The notes under the pieces are model-generated. The model saw nothing but the letters and a program-made list of their open reading frames with translations. It did no database searches and was not told the origin of the DNA. This document shows, one piece after another, positions 1 through 11,780 of a DNA stretch of 64,000 nucleotides. The DNA is from Limnoperna fortunei (lineage: Eukaryota; Mollusca; Bivalvia; Mytilida; Modiolidae). How positions within the stretch are numbered: the first letter of the stretch is position 1; the number at the start of each line of letters is the position of its first letter. The stretch spans positions 2,095,075-2,159,074 of the forward strand of contig OX104119.1 in the NCBI GenBank assembly GCA_944474755.1, in the 5' to 3' direction. Position numbers and translations under genes: made by a program.

Positions 1-2043
1 TTTTTAGCACATTTTATGTCATTTGAATTCCTACTACATTCTTGTAGTTACAGGATGGCCAAATAACCTGTCTATTCTGCCAACACATAGGACATACATA
101 TGATTTTTTCTAAAAATATCAGTTTCTGAACTTTTCAACTTAACTTTTGCGGATATTGAGCTGGTATGTAGTATGTGTGTTACAACACATCAGGATGGTA
201 TGTTTTTGCATACATTGTAACTGAACACTGCCAAGAATCATTGTATTCAAAATGGCAACCTTCAAAATAATGTGTTTAATTCAGATTTAATATATATTTA
301 GACGCTGGCATGGATTTTTGAGTACTTTCTGTAACAACTTATACTGTGTGTTTTTATCTGTATGTCAAACTGTTCATCTTTGACCTGACCTGATAAAATT
401 TGCAAAAAAAAAAATAATTCAAAGCATGTGAAGACAATTATTAAATCACATTTAGATTGTTATTCTGCATCGTGAGAATGTTTTTAAATTACATGCAAGT
501 TTATTTCTAACCATGAATTGGAAATTCTTAAGTGGTAACTTGACAGCTATGTATCATTGTTCATTTACTCATTCATCACTTGCTTGTGTTGATGGTTACC
601 ATGGTAATATTTGACAACCTCATATTTGAATAAAAAATGTCAGACTTTTAACCAATTGAATCACGTGAATTTTGTCATGTGATTAACAAGTCTCCATGGT
701 TTGGAAGTAAAACGTGATGTTTGCCAGTTTGTGGCATAATTTATTGTCAATGATGTGATGATATTCCCAAGAATGGACCCAGATTAACACTTAGGAAAGT
801 GGAAGATCAGTTCATTTTAGTATTTAGACCCAGCTTTATATGCAGGGAACATCAATTCAGGTGGTCACATAAACAAATGAATTAATATTACTTTATTTGC
901 TAGGGTCACTACAGACGACACATGTCTATAAAGACCTAAATTATAACGGTACAGTATATTGTTGTTGTCTTTGGGCGTTGGTTCTAAGCTGTAAATCCCT
1001 CTCTTAATACCCATACGGTATTTTTATTGGTTGCAAGTTACACATGAATACTTCAACTTTAATACTGTGATATTTTTGTGAAAATTTTTATGGCATTTGT
1101 AAGTGAAATTTATTTTTCAAAATCTATTAGTAAGTTTAATTGAAATGCCGTGTTTTGTCTGGGTTGCAGCAAACAGATCAAATGTAACCCGGCTTGTAGT
1201 ATGATGAAGTCGGCCTGAAGGATGGGCGGGTGTAATAAATAGGGTTCTTATTTTGTGTGATCAACTCCTCCTACAGTTTTCAACCTAGATCTCTGCAACT
1301 TCACAAAAAGATTGCATGTGCACCTGATATTATGGAATAGTTTGAAGATCTTTTTCCTTATTTTCCAGACGGGTACCGATCAATCATGCTTGTGCCATTA
1401 TTATACATCTCTTGTGGTCCATTAATAATTTTAAAAATCTTCTCCTCTAAACCACTGAACTAATTTGACCTAAACTCTGCAAGAATAATTAAGGCATGTT
1501 CGCAACAAAAGATCCTCATTTTGAATGGATCCAATTGAAAACAAGGCCACTGTTACTAAAAATACAACATATAGTAAAATCACTTAAAATGGCTCAAAAA
1601 TACAAAGGAAAATCTGTAAATGAGAAGTAGTTTTCATTTATTGATTTTAACAAAATGTCAACTTGATGTTAACTTTATTAGATTTAAATGTGACAATATC
1701 TGTAATGATTTCTATATGTCGCTGTTTTTTACAGCTCAGATGACTGGGTGAACTGTTATATTTATACTACACACTTACGTTACACATTTGTTTTTCCGGC
1801 ATATCGTTAAATAATAACAATACATGTTTAGGAACAATTTTATTATGCATATCAACCTGACAAATTTCTTTTTATCGCTTTTGCAAAAAGTGCTTCTTTT
1901 TTATAGACCTTTATTACAGCTGTTAACTTTTGATCTATTAACATTAGTATTTATTTGAGAAGTTGTAAAAAGTAATTGATAAATGCAATTTAAAATATTT
2001 ACATGTCATTGTAGTGGTTGTTGTGCTTCTTTCGTGTAACATT
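1..2043. other. AT-rich non-coding stretch, nothing recognised
   Basis: No open frame with a recognisable domain, no RNA gene and no obvious repeat on either strand. Stops are dense in all frames. It probably is intergenic or deep intronic sequence. Confidence 0.5.
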
Positions 2044-2482
2044 TTATTGGATGTTAGAAATAACTGGATGTACCATCAAATGTTATTGGATGTTAGAAAT
2101 AACTGGATGTACCATCAAATGTTATTGGATGTTAGAAATAACTGGATGTACCATCAAATGTTATTGGATGTTAGAAATAACTGGATGTACCATCAAATGT
2201 TATTGGATGTTAGAAATAACTGGATGTACCATCAAATCTTATTGGATGTTAGAAATAACTGGATGTACTATCAAATGTTATTGGATGTTAGAAATAACTG
2301 GATGTACCATCAAATGTTATTGGATGTTAGAAATAACTGGATGTACCATCAAATGTTATTGGATGTTAGAAATAACTGGATGTACCATCAAATCTTATTG
2401 GATGTTAGAAATAACTGGATGTACCATCAAATGTTATTGGATGTTAGAAATAACTGGATGTACCATCAAATGTTATTGGATG
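2044..2482 (+). repeat. 39-bp minisatellite, 11 copies plus a partial unit
   Basis: Eleven nearly identical 39-bp units run head to tail and end in a 10-bp partial unit. Only a few single-base variants are visible, for example a C-for-G change where two units begin and a T-for-C change in one. The low divergence points to recent expansion. Because 39 is a multiple of three and the unit lacks stops in two frames, the array opens two long reading frames that read as 13-residue peptide repeats. I see no start context, splice sites or domain that would make them real genes. Confidence 0.95.
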
Positions 2483-3240
2483 TAAGACTTTTGCTATTTT
2501 TAAAATTGTTCTGTTTTAATTTGTCTACATCAGTTTACGATATAATAGTGGAAAAATCTTACTTAAATGCTGAATTAACTTTTGTGTCATTACCACAAAT
2601 CAGTATAGCATCAGTATATTGTCAGCCTTCTTATTGTCTGCCAAAATTGAGTTAAATAATTTTATTTCATGTAAAATTAGAATCCGTTTTAGCTTTGTAT
2701 TTGTAAAACTAAGTGCAATTAATGTTTTTCTTCTTGATTGAAGTTTTATCTGCTGATCAGTTAAGGGTCAAATGATAAGCAGACCCGACTTTCTCAAGAT
2801 TTACATGTATATTTTTGATACAAATATTAATGCCTTTTAAAGGAAGAATTCATATTTGTATACTACTGGTATTTCTACAAATCCTACAGTGAGAGACTCA
2901 TTATTGTAGCAATATGTGACAGGAAGTGATTCATTGGCAAAAGAACATCTGTGTTTAAAAATGGTTTTGTATTTAAAGTAATAATGTTTAAAGGTAACAA
3001 TCCCGGAGAGCAATAAATTCAACTATGAACAAACTATAAAAACAGGATAAATGAAAAAAAACAAGATCTTATTAATTCAAGAATATATATGCTTTAAGAC
3101 AGACATTCTTTAAATAACGCTTTTTCATCTATATTTAGCAGAAATGTTAACATTCAGATCTATGTTTGTTACCATAAGTCATCTGTAGGATTTGTAGAAA
3201 AACTAACAATATTATTATATATATTACATCTCCATTTGCC

Positions 3241-3480
3241 ATTTGTCAGGTCTTGTAAAGTTACAGCATGTCATATAATATCCCCATTAGTCGCCACATG
3301 TAAAGTTACAACATGTCATATAACATCCCCATTAGTCGCCTCTTGTAAAGTTACAGCATGTAATATAACATCCCACATTTGTTGCCCCTTGTTACAGCAT
3401 GTCATATTACATACCCATTAGTTGCCCAATGTAAAGTTAGAGCATGTCATATAACATCCCCATTTGTCGCCCCTTGTAAT
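3241..3480 (+). repeat. 45-bp tandem array, about 5 degenerate copies
   Basis: The units share a core resembling GTAAAGTTACAGCATGTCAT followed by CATCCCCATTAGTCGCC. Spacing between the first three equivalent positions (3251, 3296, 3341) is exactly 45 bases; later units carry small deletions. The weak open frames across it are repeat by-products. Confidence 0.85.
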
Positions 3481-3484
3481 GTTG

Positions 3485-4690
3485 TAAAGCATATGTCTTA
3501 TAGTATTGCTGCAACATTGATCATGGTATGTTGTATACTTTGTATACTAACAAATAGTGCACTATTTGTCAAATAAACTTTTCCACAAATTCCCTTATGT
3601 ACTGGTAATACAGAGTTATCTCCCATTACAACAATTTTTTTGTATATTGCTTGCTATGCTATGTAAGTGTCAGTCCTAAAAATTGTTTTAGATAATATCT
3701 AATCAATTTTTGTCAGTATTATAATAACAAGTTATCTGAAAATTCTAAAAAAAGATTTGCAGTGGACTTTGATAGCTGTATTGTCTTATACAACTTTTTA
3801 TTGTGTTTAAAAGAATCAATAGTTAGAAGACATATACACTAAAAGTGTATAACAATACATACTTAAGACCAGTTTTTTTAAATATAGAATTTGTAAAGGG
3901 ACATAATCGTGTTATATTTGTCAAAAATGAATAGAAATTTTAACAATTAAATCAAAGTTTACACAGTTATTTATACATTCACTAAAATGTCAGGTCATAA
4001 ATACACAATACGTTAGCAAACACATACCGCTGGAAAGGGAAGTAACTCTTGCCTAACTGAGATAATTACTTGAATAAATAAAGGGAGATAACATGTCTTG
4101 TTAAAATCAGTTGTATTGGTAAATGGAGATTACCTGAATATTCAGATTTATGTTTATATTACAAGTGGAAAATATTTTCTTGTTTTTCTCGAAGGCTAAC
4201 ATGTATTTAATAAGAAAATGCAAAACGACCAAATTGATTTCGATTATAAGACCAATAACTTAATTATAGTTAAAAAATATCATAGTTAGACTAAACCTTT
4301 CTTGTAAAATCTTTTATTTTTCTCTGTATCGGAACTTTTTATAATCTCTTGTCCTACTTGTAATATTAAAACACTATGCAAATAAACTCCCGTCTTTCAT
4401 TATGACAAATAATAATTGCATAAGTGGTTAATGATCTGTAAAAAACATAGTTCAAAGTGTGGTGTACAACAATTCTACAATAGAGTTGTGCAAGATATGA
4501 AAAGTCTTACTTTATTCCTAGTAATTAAACTACGCATAAAAACAAATATGAATAACTCTTTTCTTAAATTCCAAATTAGCAGAAAGTATTTTAATTGTTT
4601 TGTAAATATCATTATATGGTAGAAGTAGTTGCTAAATATATCTGGAACAAAATGAACAGAATGATCTGAAATCGTTACTACGATACGGTG
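3485..4690. other. AT-rich stretch, nothing recognised
   Basis: Only short open frames without domain signatures on both strands. No RNA gene or repeat structure was recognised. Confidence 0.4.
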
Positions 4691-4694
4691 CGGC

Positions 4695-4718
4695 AATAAT
4701 AATAATAATAATAATTAA
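4695..4718 (+). repeat. (AAT)n microsatellite
   Basis: About seven AAT/ATA triplets in a row directly before the first unit of the large repeat array. Confidence 0.9.
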
Positions 4719-4736
4719 AAGATTCATTGTTCCATG

Positions 4737-6950
4737 AACAACTGAGGACTTTCCCACACTGTGGGGCCCTTTCGAATTGATTTCACAATGATCAGATCGA
4801 TTCCCAGACCATTGACAAGCAATGCAACAGAAAAAAAATTTATAACATGACCTTGGCCTTCGACCTTGAGTTTATTTTCAAGGTCAAAGGTATTAAGGGT
4901 CTATGGTGAAAACCCCAGGTCTGTATTATTAATAGTTTATGAGTAATATGTGAAAAAACATTAATTTACAGTTATAATGGGAGATAGCTCCTATAAGATG
5001 ACTTTAAATCCTTTTCCTACAAATGCGACAAAGTTGCTCCTTAAAGAAATCAACATTTCGCACTCTTTTGTTCCCAGTGCTCGACCCACAGAGCAGCCCA
5101 GCGCGTCCCCCGGTGGCGGAAAGGGTAGACCCTCGCGTTGCGGGGGTTGTCAGGTCATAATACGGAAAGCCTGACCGCGGACCGTAGTGGGTACCGTGTT
5201 TGGAGAGTGCCACGCTCCTTGCAAGATAAAGACCCCTTTTGTAGATTTCGAAAAAGAGTAGGCTCATTGTAACCGCTACAAAAGGCTAAATTTTCCGCCC
5301 CCACCCAAAACTCCATACTTTTCCAGTGGCAGTCAAAATTGTATTCCCTGTGACCCATCCCACGCCATTTTCGTTGATATATTGTTTGTTAACTTGTTCC
5401 CGTCCTGAATATAGCTGAAATACTGCTCGCTGGACGTAAAGCAGACATCCAATCAATCAATCAATCTTTTTTTCCCTATCTTTTATAGTACAAGGGGAGT
5501 AGTAAACACAAGCAGAGGTCAATATCTAGATGGTGACCTTGACCTTTGATCTTGTGACCATTTTCAAAGTCAAAGGTCATGAGGGTCTATGGTGAAGACC
5601 CCAGGTCTGTATAATTAATATATTATGAGTAATTATGAAAAACCAATAATTTACATTAAAATGGGAGGTAACTCCAATAAGCTATAAGATGCCTTCAAAT
5701 CCTTTTCCTGCAAATGTGACAAAGTTGCTCCTTTAAGAGATCAACATTTTGCACTTTTTGGTTCTTCCATATCTTTTATAGTACAGGAGGAGTAGCGAAC
5801 ACAAACAGAGGTCAAAATCTAGAACGTGAAAGTGACATTTGACCTTGTGACCATTTTTAACATCAAAGGTCATGCGGGTCTGTGGCTTGAGACCTCAGGT
5901 CTGTATAAATAACATATTATGAGTAATATTTGAAACACTAATAATTTACATTTAAAATGGGAGATAACTCCCTTAAGATGCCTTAAATCATTTTCCTACA
6001 AATGTGACAAAGTTGCTCCTTTAAGAGATCAACATTTTGCACTCTTTGGTTTTTCCTTATCTTTTATAGTGAAGTGTAGTGAACACAAGCAGAGTAAAAA
6101 ATTTAGAACGTGACCATGACCTTTGACCTTGTGACCATTTTCAAGGTTAAAGGTCATGAGTGTGTATGGTGAAGACCTCAGGTCTGCATCTCTTCTAGTT
6201 CCTGAGATATCTTGGCATGTCTCTTATTACCAATATGTAAGGGGAGAAAACTCACATAAAATGTCGTGAAATTCTATTCGCGACATGTGACAACGTTGTG
6301 CACAACTATGCTGTAGACTTTGGAAAAGATTGCGAAGCTACATCTTTAATGGTGTCGGAGGAGAAGCGCACACCCCGTAATGACAAAGTTTACGACACAC
6401 TACCCATAGCAGAGATCACGGTTTCAATGACCGGTAACATGTACAAAATATTAAAGCGACACAATAACAAAATGAGCTGTCCAGACTTGGCGGAATAATT
6501 TTTTCCGTAAAATAAATAATAAGAAAACAAATTAACAGATGAAAAACATAAGGGCTTTCCATCGAAAGACGGGAAAGCCTTTTATTAAAAGAGGTCTTTC
6601 CCACACTTTGGCGACCTTAAGAATTGATCAGATCGATTCCCAGACCGTTGCCAAGCAATTCACACCACCAAGAATGAAGTTAGAACGTGACCTTGACCTT
6701 TGTCTTTGAGTCTGTTTTCAAGGTCAAGGTCATGACTGTCACTGCTGAAGACCCCATGCCACTGCTGAAGACCCCATGCTTATACCATTAATAGTTACAT
6801 ATGAAAGATCAATAAATTACAAATTTAATTGGAGATAACTCTAAAAAGATTACTTCAAATCCTTTTCCAACAATGTGACATTGACCTTTGACCTTGAGTC
6901 TGTTTTCAAGGTCTAAGGTCGTGACTGTCAATTGCAGTGAAATAGCATCC
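4737..6950 (+). repeat. Array of ~300-bp dispersed-repeat units rich in TGACCTT/AGGTCA
   Basis: At least five imperfect units follow each other. Each holds a block like TGACCTTGACCTTTGACCTT, then TTTTCAAGGTCAAAGGTCAT, then a GGTCTATGGTGAAGACCCCA-like block, a GGGAGATAACTC block, and ATCAACATTTTGCACT. The block starting with TTTCCCACACT near 4750 recurs near 6597, so the array also has a higher-order period of about 1.85 kb. Related units occur at 25.3-26.1 kb and, inverted, at 52.5-52.9 kb. The 66-residue open frame at 6298-6498 lies in the 3' part of the unit. The same part recurs at 52.5 kb without a conserved frame, so I do not call it a gene. Confidence 0.85.
5068..5468 (+). repeat. Nested ~400-bp dispersed repeat with (AATC)n tail
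   Basis: This block interrupts one unit of the surrounding array: GCACTCTTTTGTT on the left resumes as TTTCCCTATCTTTTATAG on the right, as the uninterrupted neighbours show. It starts near a CTCGACCCACAGAGCAGCCC segment, contains GTAGGCTCATTGTAACCGCT and GCTGAAATACTGCTCGCTGG, and ends in an (AATC)n run. The layout resembles a SINE or short non-LTR tail, but I see no clear pol III boxes. Relatives occur at 14.77-15.12 kb, at 17.4 kb (minus) and in the introns of the Ig array (minus). Confidence 0.75.
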
Positions 6951-6989
6951 CATGGCGGCGGATTCAAATGTTTTCTATAGGCATAGAGA

Positions 6990-7200
6990 CAAGACGTATA
7001 ATTAACAGCCTTGCGGTATATTGAAATGCAAAAGAAGGGAATCAGATCTGACTGTTGAAATACTCGCTGTTTGATATCAATTTTTCAAATATGACTGGAT
7101 CCACAAACTTCCAAAGTTGCTGGCAAGCGTTTGAAAAGTATTTTATGATCAATCACATCGAATGCAGCAGATAAATCTACATGAACAAGACGATCTTAAT
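6990..7200 (-). pseudogene. LINE reverse-transcriptase fragment
   Basis: Read on the minus strand, this encodes VDLSAAFDVIDHKILFKRL, then a WIQSYL-like segment and, after a stop, FNIPQG. These match the reverse-transcriptase block holding the first catalytic Asp (LDLSAAFDxxDHxxL) and the later GVPQG block of CR1/Jockey-type non-LTR retrotransposons. Only about 70 codons survive, with an internal stop, so this is a dead fragment. The family within the LINEs is not determined. Confidence 0.7.
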
Positions 7201-7439
7201 GGATTATGACTACCCCGTGGTATGACTCAGTACCTGATTTTAATTGAGCGATAAGGATGCGTACAACGCGTGCAGCAGTAGTTGCTTACCCTTCCAGAGT
7301 ACCTAAACTCACCCTGTTTCTTTGCGGGCTTCGTTTTGCTCAATTTCTGGTTTCTGTGTATTGTGTCTGTCTGTTTTGTTGTAGGCCTTAATGTAACAGT
7401 TACTCCTTCGATTCTTTTTTGTTTACCATGCATGGAGAA

Positions 7440-8470
7440 GACTTCAGTGTAAAAACAAACTTTGTTACAAACTAACTGCTTCTACATTTTGGTTCAAATG
7501 GTTCAGTTTTTTTTAAAACAAAGAATAGAAATGTAACATATCACACCACCAGAAACACTAAAAGCCTGTAACGCTGTATACGGATGTAGCAAACTTTGTA
7601 AAAGATTTTCTCAAAATGTATTGTATTGTATTTAGTTTTTTTTAAAGCTTAGTCGGCTGAAGAGGGCAGTTTAAAACTCTTTAAGTGCCTATGTTATTAC
7701 TGTTCCAATATAGTGGCGATTTTGCATTTTAGATTACTTTTATATTTGAATTTGAGAATTACATGATTGTGTGTATGTTTCTGTGCTTACATGTATCAAT
7801 ATTCTACGGTGGTAATCAGTTGTGTTTCGTCCAGGTAGTAGTCTCCAGAGTTGTCCAAGACAGACAGACATAACATTATGGTTTCCTGCTTTTGTCTGAA
7901 GTGTACGACGATTTGTAAAAAAGCAGCAGTTTGCTTGTAATTCGTATTGGGATTTATGTTCTACTGTGGCAGCCATCGTTGATTGAAGACCTGCGACAAC
8001 AATTGAAAATAAACAAAGAGCCTTCATGGAACTCGTCTACAACCTCTCTATTAAATCTAACAATCAATTAACAACATTGGCATCCATGTTAAATTTGCAA
8101 TTTGTACAAAACACTCAAAAATAGTAGCAAACAACTCTGGTACAACTTCCGCATGATTTGATTAAAATGTGTGAGATGGCTGCTGAGTTATTATTATACA
8201 TTAAGATAAGATTTTACACAAACTTCAATTTAATTGATCAAATAAATACAGAGCAACACATCACGTACAAAATTATTAACGAATAACAAAAAATAGGAAA
8301 TATAAATACTATGGCATGAACTACTAACTTGGAATAGTCACATACATTCCATAGGTATATATGCTTAGCAAGGTTCCTGCATTGAAGTCATCTTTGAAGT
8401 TCTGATTGGTTTAAAAAGGCCTATACCACCTGAGTTACAATATCAAATTCTATTACACCCAGCGGTTTGT
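7440..8470. other. AT-rich stretch, nothing recognised
   Basis: Short open frames of fewer than 100 codons on the minus strand show no domain and no consistent splice context. No repeat was recognised. Confidence 0.35.
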
Positions 8471-8477
8471 AAGAAAT

Positions 8478-8804
8478 GTGCAATTAAAAAGGGACATATG
8501 CCATCAAAAAATGAAACCAAGTTCAGCTGACAGCATTGCTAAGCAATCAGAAATAAAAAAAATAACATTCTGTCCAACTGCCAGCCAACAATACAACTCT
8601 CAGCAACTTCCGGGCAAAAATAAAGATATTGTTATTCAACTGCCAGCCACAAAGAAACTGACAGAGTTAAACTACCAGCCAACAATAATAGACACCATGT
8701 TCACCTTTAAACCAGCAATAACACAGACTATGTCTACTACAAATAAAAAATATACTAGCTTCAACCGACAGTCAAATTACAAACCATTCTTAACATATCA
8801 TCAT
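8478..8804 (+). CDS. Unrecognised open frame, possible exon
   Basis: A frame rich in Gln, Lys, Thr and Ser, with CQLPATKK-like composition and the phrase CCAGCCA(A)CAATA repeated several times. It runs without stops to a good donor-like site, CATCAT|GTAAGC, at about 8804; beyond that the frame becomes hydrophobic and intron-like before its stop at 8885. I recognise no domain, signal peptide or family. It could be a real exon of an unknown gene or a chance frame in low-complexity DNA; the latter seems more likely. Confidence 0.15.
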
Positions 8805-9039
8805 GTAAGCTTTTGTGTTATATTGGACATTTATTTTAGAGTTAGACAGTATATTATAACACTATTCATTTACATATTCACATAATATCTGACATGATTT
8901 TGTTAATTAACATCACACTGATACACATATGCAGTTCGATAAGATAGTTCAACCAAGTAAAGGAATATCATATATGAACTATAAATAAGTCCTGACTATT
9001 CAATAGAATAACTAGAAAAGGTCGATCTAGCGATTACTT

Positions 9040-9830
9040 ACACCCGCTCAATTTTTTAAGCGTTTTAAAAGCATTTCTAGAACTTTTCGTCGTCTGGTGA
9101 CTTTAACCTTTGATAGAATTCCTCCAGCATCAATAAGCGTCTTTCCCACCTGATATGTAATAAAATCCAAAAGTTTTATTGAAATAACATGCACAATTTT
9201 TGAGTTATTGTCCGGAAACCTCTTTTTTGGGATTGGGAATTTCATTAGACTAATTTTCGATGAATATTAGGTCTACTAGCAAATGTGACCTTGAAATTTG
9301 ACGTATTTTCGCTAAAATATACACGCATTGATCCACCCAATAGGAAACTATATCCAATTTCATTGAAATTAAATACATACTCTTTGAGTTATTGTCCGAA
9401 ACGTCTTTTTTGGAGCTGGTTCCAACATTCTGTTGCAACTTTGACCCTGAAATGGGATTGGTTCCCCCCCCCCCCCCCCAATCTATATGATTCTTACCTA
9501 CCTAATATGTTACTTTGTCTAAAAGAAACGCAAAATTGTTGAGTTATTGTCTAGAAATCTTTTTGTAAGAATTTTTTCTCGACTATCATTCTGACTTTTG
9601 ACAGAATTCCTTCAGTATCATCAGTATGTTAATATATCCCAAAGTTTCATTGAAATCAGATACATGCTTATTGATTTATTATCCGGAAACCAAGTTTGCA
9701 CCGATAAATGTGAGAATTGGCGGACGGTCGGACATGAGGACAACTATATACCCCGACTGTCGTCGAGCGTACATAATAATTTGTTCCAATTTTCTGAAAA
9801 GTCCTGCAATTACCAATAACAGCAAATAAG
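9040..9830 (+). repeat. Tandem ~130-150 bp dispersed-repeat units
   Basis: Four to five imperfect units each carry AGTTTTATTGAAAT-like, TTTTTGAGTTATTGTCCGGAAACC-like and ACCTTTGA-like blocks (near 9180, 9360, 9530 and 9650). The series closes with a CGGACGGTCGGACATGAGGACAACTATATACCCCGAC segment, a type of end common in bivalve dispersed repeats. A 16-base poly-C run sits at about 9463-9479. Open frames across the array are spurious. Confidence 0.75.
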
Positions 9831-9891
9831 TCAGATATATTAAAACTACATAATTTCGTTCTAGTGTTGATCATAATATATTGTGTATTAT

Positions 9892-10759
9892 TTATAATTT
9901 CTTATAAACATATACAGTGTTGTCACCACCACCACCGATAATAACAGATTTAGACGCTGAATTATAACATATGTATGGAGAGCAACCAGATGGTGGTATT
10001 TGTGCAATAATAATCTTACTCTCTTTACCATTAGGACTAATCCTGAGTACATTGTTAGACTCTAAACATATAACAAGTAGATGTCCTTCATGATCTGTTG
10101 TAATTCCCCATGGTTGTTTCATGCTAAGATCAGTGAATTCAAACAATCTGTTCCCAAATATATCAATACAGTACAAATTAACATTGTCAGTATAGTAGAT
10201 ACGTCCTGCCTCACCACTACACATATAAGTGGGTTGTACAAACACTGATATGGAGCGTGTAACCTTCCCTGCCATTGTCAATACCTTTATTGTTTCATCA
10301 ATGCAGCCTACAAAGAGCTGGTTATCCCTGTACAAGATACCAATACACTTCACCTCTACATCAGTTAGTTCTATAACGTGTCTTTGTCCTACATCTACTA
10401 ACATTACGGTCGTAATATTAAATAGCGTGACAGCTACAGTGTTGTTGTCTACTACAGCTATATGGTATGGTACACTACCTAATGGAATGGTATGTTGTAA
10501 TTGTCCTGTCATATCACATGTTACTAATTGTTCACCACTCCAATCAGCTATAACTAACACATCATCATGTAACACCTTTATATCACGGGTCCCATTGACC
10601 TTGAAGTTATTATGCAGTGAATATTTGTCCTGTTCATGTTGTACAATGTGATATTTAGTATCTGTTGATTTTCTGTGTTGAATGTTACAGTCCTGACACA
10701 TAGATCTCTGACAGTCATGACACGAGTATACAGATGTTTCCTTGTCACAGACATGGCAC
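9892..10759 (-). CDS. B-box / NHL-like beta-propeller protein, terminal exon (TRIM2/3/56-like)
   Basis: The exon encodes about 288 residues to a stop at 9892. Its start is set by an AG acceptor at 10761-10760 (TTTAAAG|GTGCC), since the frame stays open well upstream of the first ATG at 10701. The N-terminus is a B-box-like zinc finger with CHVC, SCHDC, MCQDC and a distal IQH, spaced as in molluscan TRIM proteins. After a short linker, without a visible coiled coil, come about five propeller-like repeats, including DDVLVIADWSGEQLVTCD, GRIYYTDNVNLYCID, QPWGITTDHEGHLLVIC and NVLRISPNGKESKIII. Any RING would lie in an upstream exon that I could not find. The protein probably acts as a cytosolic adaptor or E3-type factor; this family is greatly expanded in bivalves, often in innate immunity. 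The substrate is unknown. Confidence 0.8.
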
Positions 10760-10769
10760 CTTTAAAGGA

Positions 10770-11600
10770 TTTATATCAATGATGATTACTGACATATTTC
10801 TGTACAATTCTAATTTTACAATGAGATAAATTAGTATCTCTTGAATTCATGTGGTAAGAGTTCTGACACTTAGTCATTAATTTCAATAAATTACTGTCCT
10901 GAAATGTTGAAAATGATTTAATTTCTAAGGTTTTCTGTTCGTAAAAAGAAGATGTTCTAATCCCGATTAGGCATTACGTTTTAAAATTAATATGATTAAA
11001 GCTGTACATCTTAATTATTATTATTTTCAATTTAGTACACAGTGATTGTGCTCCTAAGATTATTTAATACACATATTAATAACTAGTGGTATACGATACC
11101 CATCTATTTTAATCAATTAACCAACTCATATTCCACAGTAATGGAAGCGTGAGGTTTGGCATGACACAGAACCTGCTTTAACCCACCATTTCTTTTGAAA
11201 TGCCTGAACCAAGTCATGACCTTTGCTTTAGTTGCTTAATGTTGGTTGGTAGTTCCGGTTTCTTGGACTTTGATTTGTATATTGTCTTTTGGACAGTGTC
11301 ATGGGTGTTCGGTATTTTTGGTCTATTTTGTACAATAACATCAGCTTATCTTTGTATCTCGAGATTATGCCAAACTATCAAACATTTTTGTCGCCTGAAC
11401 AGTTGCAGGTTTAACTATATATATCTATACATGCAATTTTGACTAGTCATAAAACCGAGTTTCACAGTCAGTCCATCAATCAATTTCCGATGAAAAACCA
11501 ACAGAACTTTTATCTTAATAAGATAGGAAAATGAGTCTGTGGACCAATATACTTAGAAATGTAAGCTACTGAAATTATTTTCTCATTTTAAAATAGTACG
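10770..11600. other. Upstream flank of the B-box gene, no exon recognised
   Basis: AT-rich sequence that should hold the preceding intron and possibly 5' exons of the minus-strand B-box/NHL gene. I found no RING-like cysteine pattern or further B-box on the minus strand. Confidence 0.35.
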
Positions 11601-11620
11601 GGTACCGAGGTACAGGACTT

Positions 11621-11780
11621 ATAGGATAATTAATTGGGGAAATTGAATATCCAAAATATGATCACGAGTGCCGCATAACGCATCTGATTAAACGAGTGCG
11701 CGGAACAGGTTAATCTGATGCTTTATGCGGCACGAGTGACCATATTTTGGATATTCACGATACCCAATTGATTATCCTAT
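11621..11780. repeat. Foldback element, 71-bp inverted repeat arms
   Basis: The left arm (11621-11691) and right arm (11710-11780) are near-perfect inverse complements around an 18-base spacer. The outer ends are ATAGGATAAT and ATTATCCTAT, and the inner ends are GATTAA and TTAATC. It includes CCGCATAA(C/A)GCAT and ATATCCAAAATATG. No coding capacity. Best read as a MITE or foldback transposon; an RNA copy would form a long hairpin. Confidence 0.9.

Noticed and set aside
2014..2655. 213- and 155-residue open frames over the 39-bp repeat
   Set aside because: They exist only because the repeat unit has 39 bases and no stop in two frames. There is no domain or splice or start support.
6298..6498. 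66-residue open frame as a gene
   Set aside because: The same DNA recurs inverted at 52.5 kb inside a dispersed repeat, where the frame is not kept.
7290..7440. Possible diverged Penelope tail (GGTTTCTGTGTATTGTGTCTGTCT)
   Set aside because: Lacks the diagnostic TATATCCGGATT and the GGTCGGTTTTCTTTG end; similarity could be chance in T/G-rich DNA.
10229..10651. 140-residue plus-strand frame
   Set aside because: Shadow of the B-box/NHL exon on the opposite strand, which has clear domain motifs.
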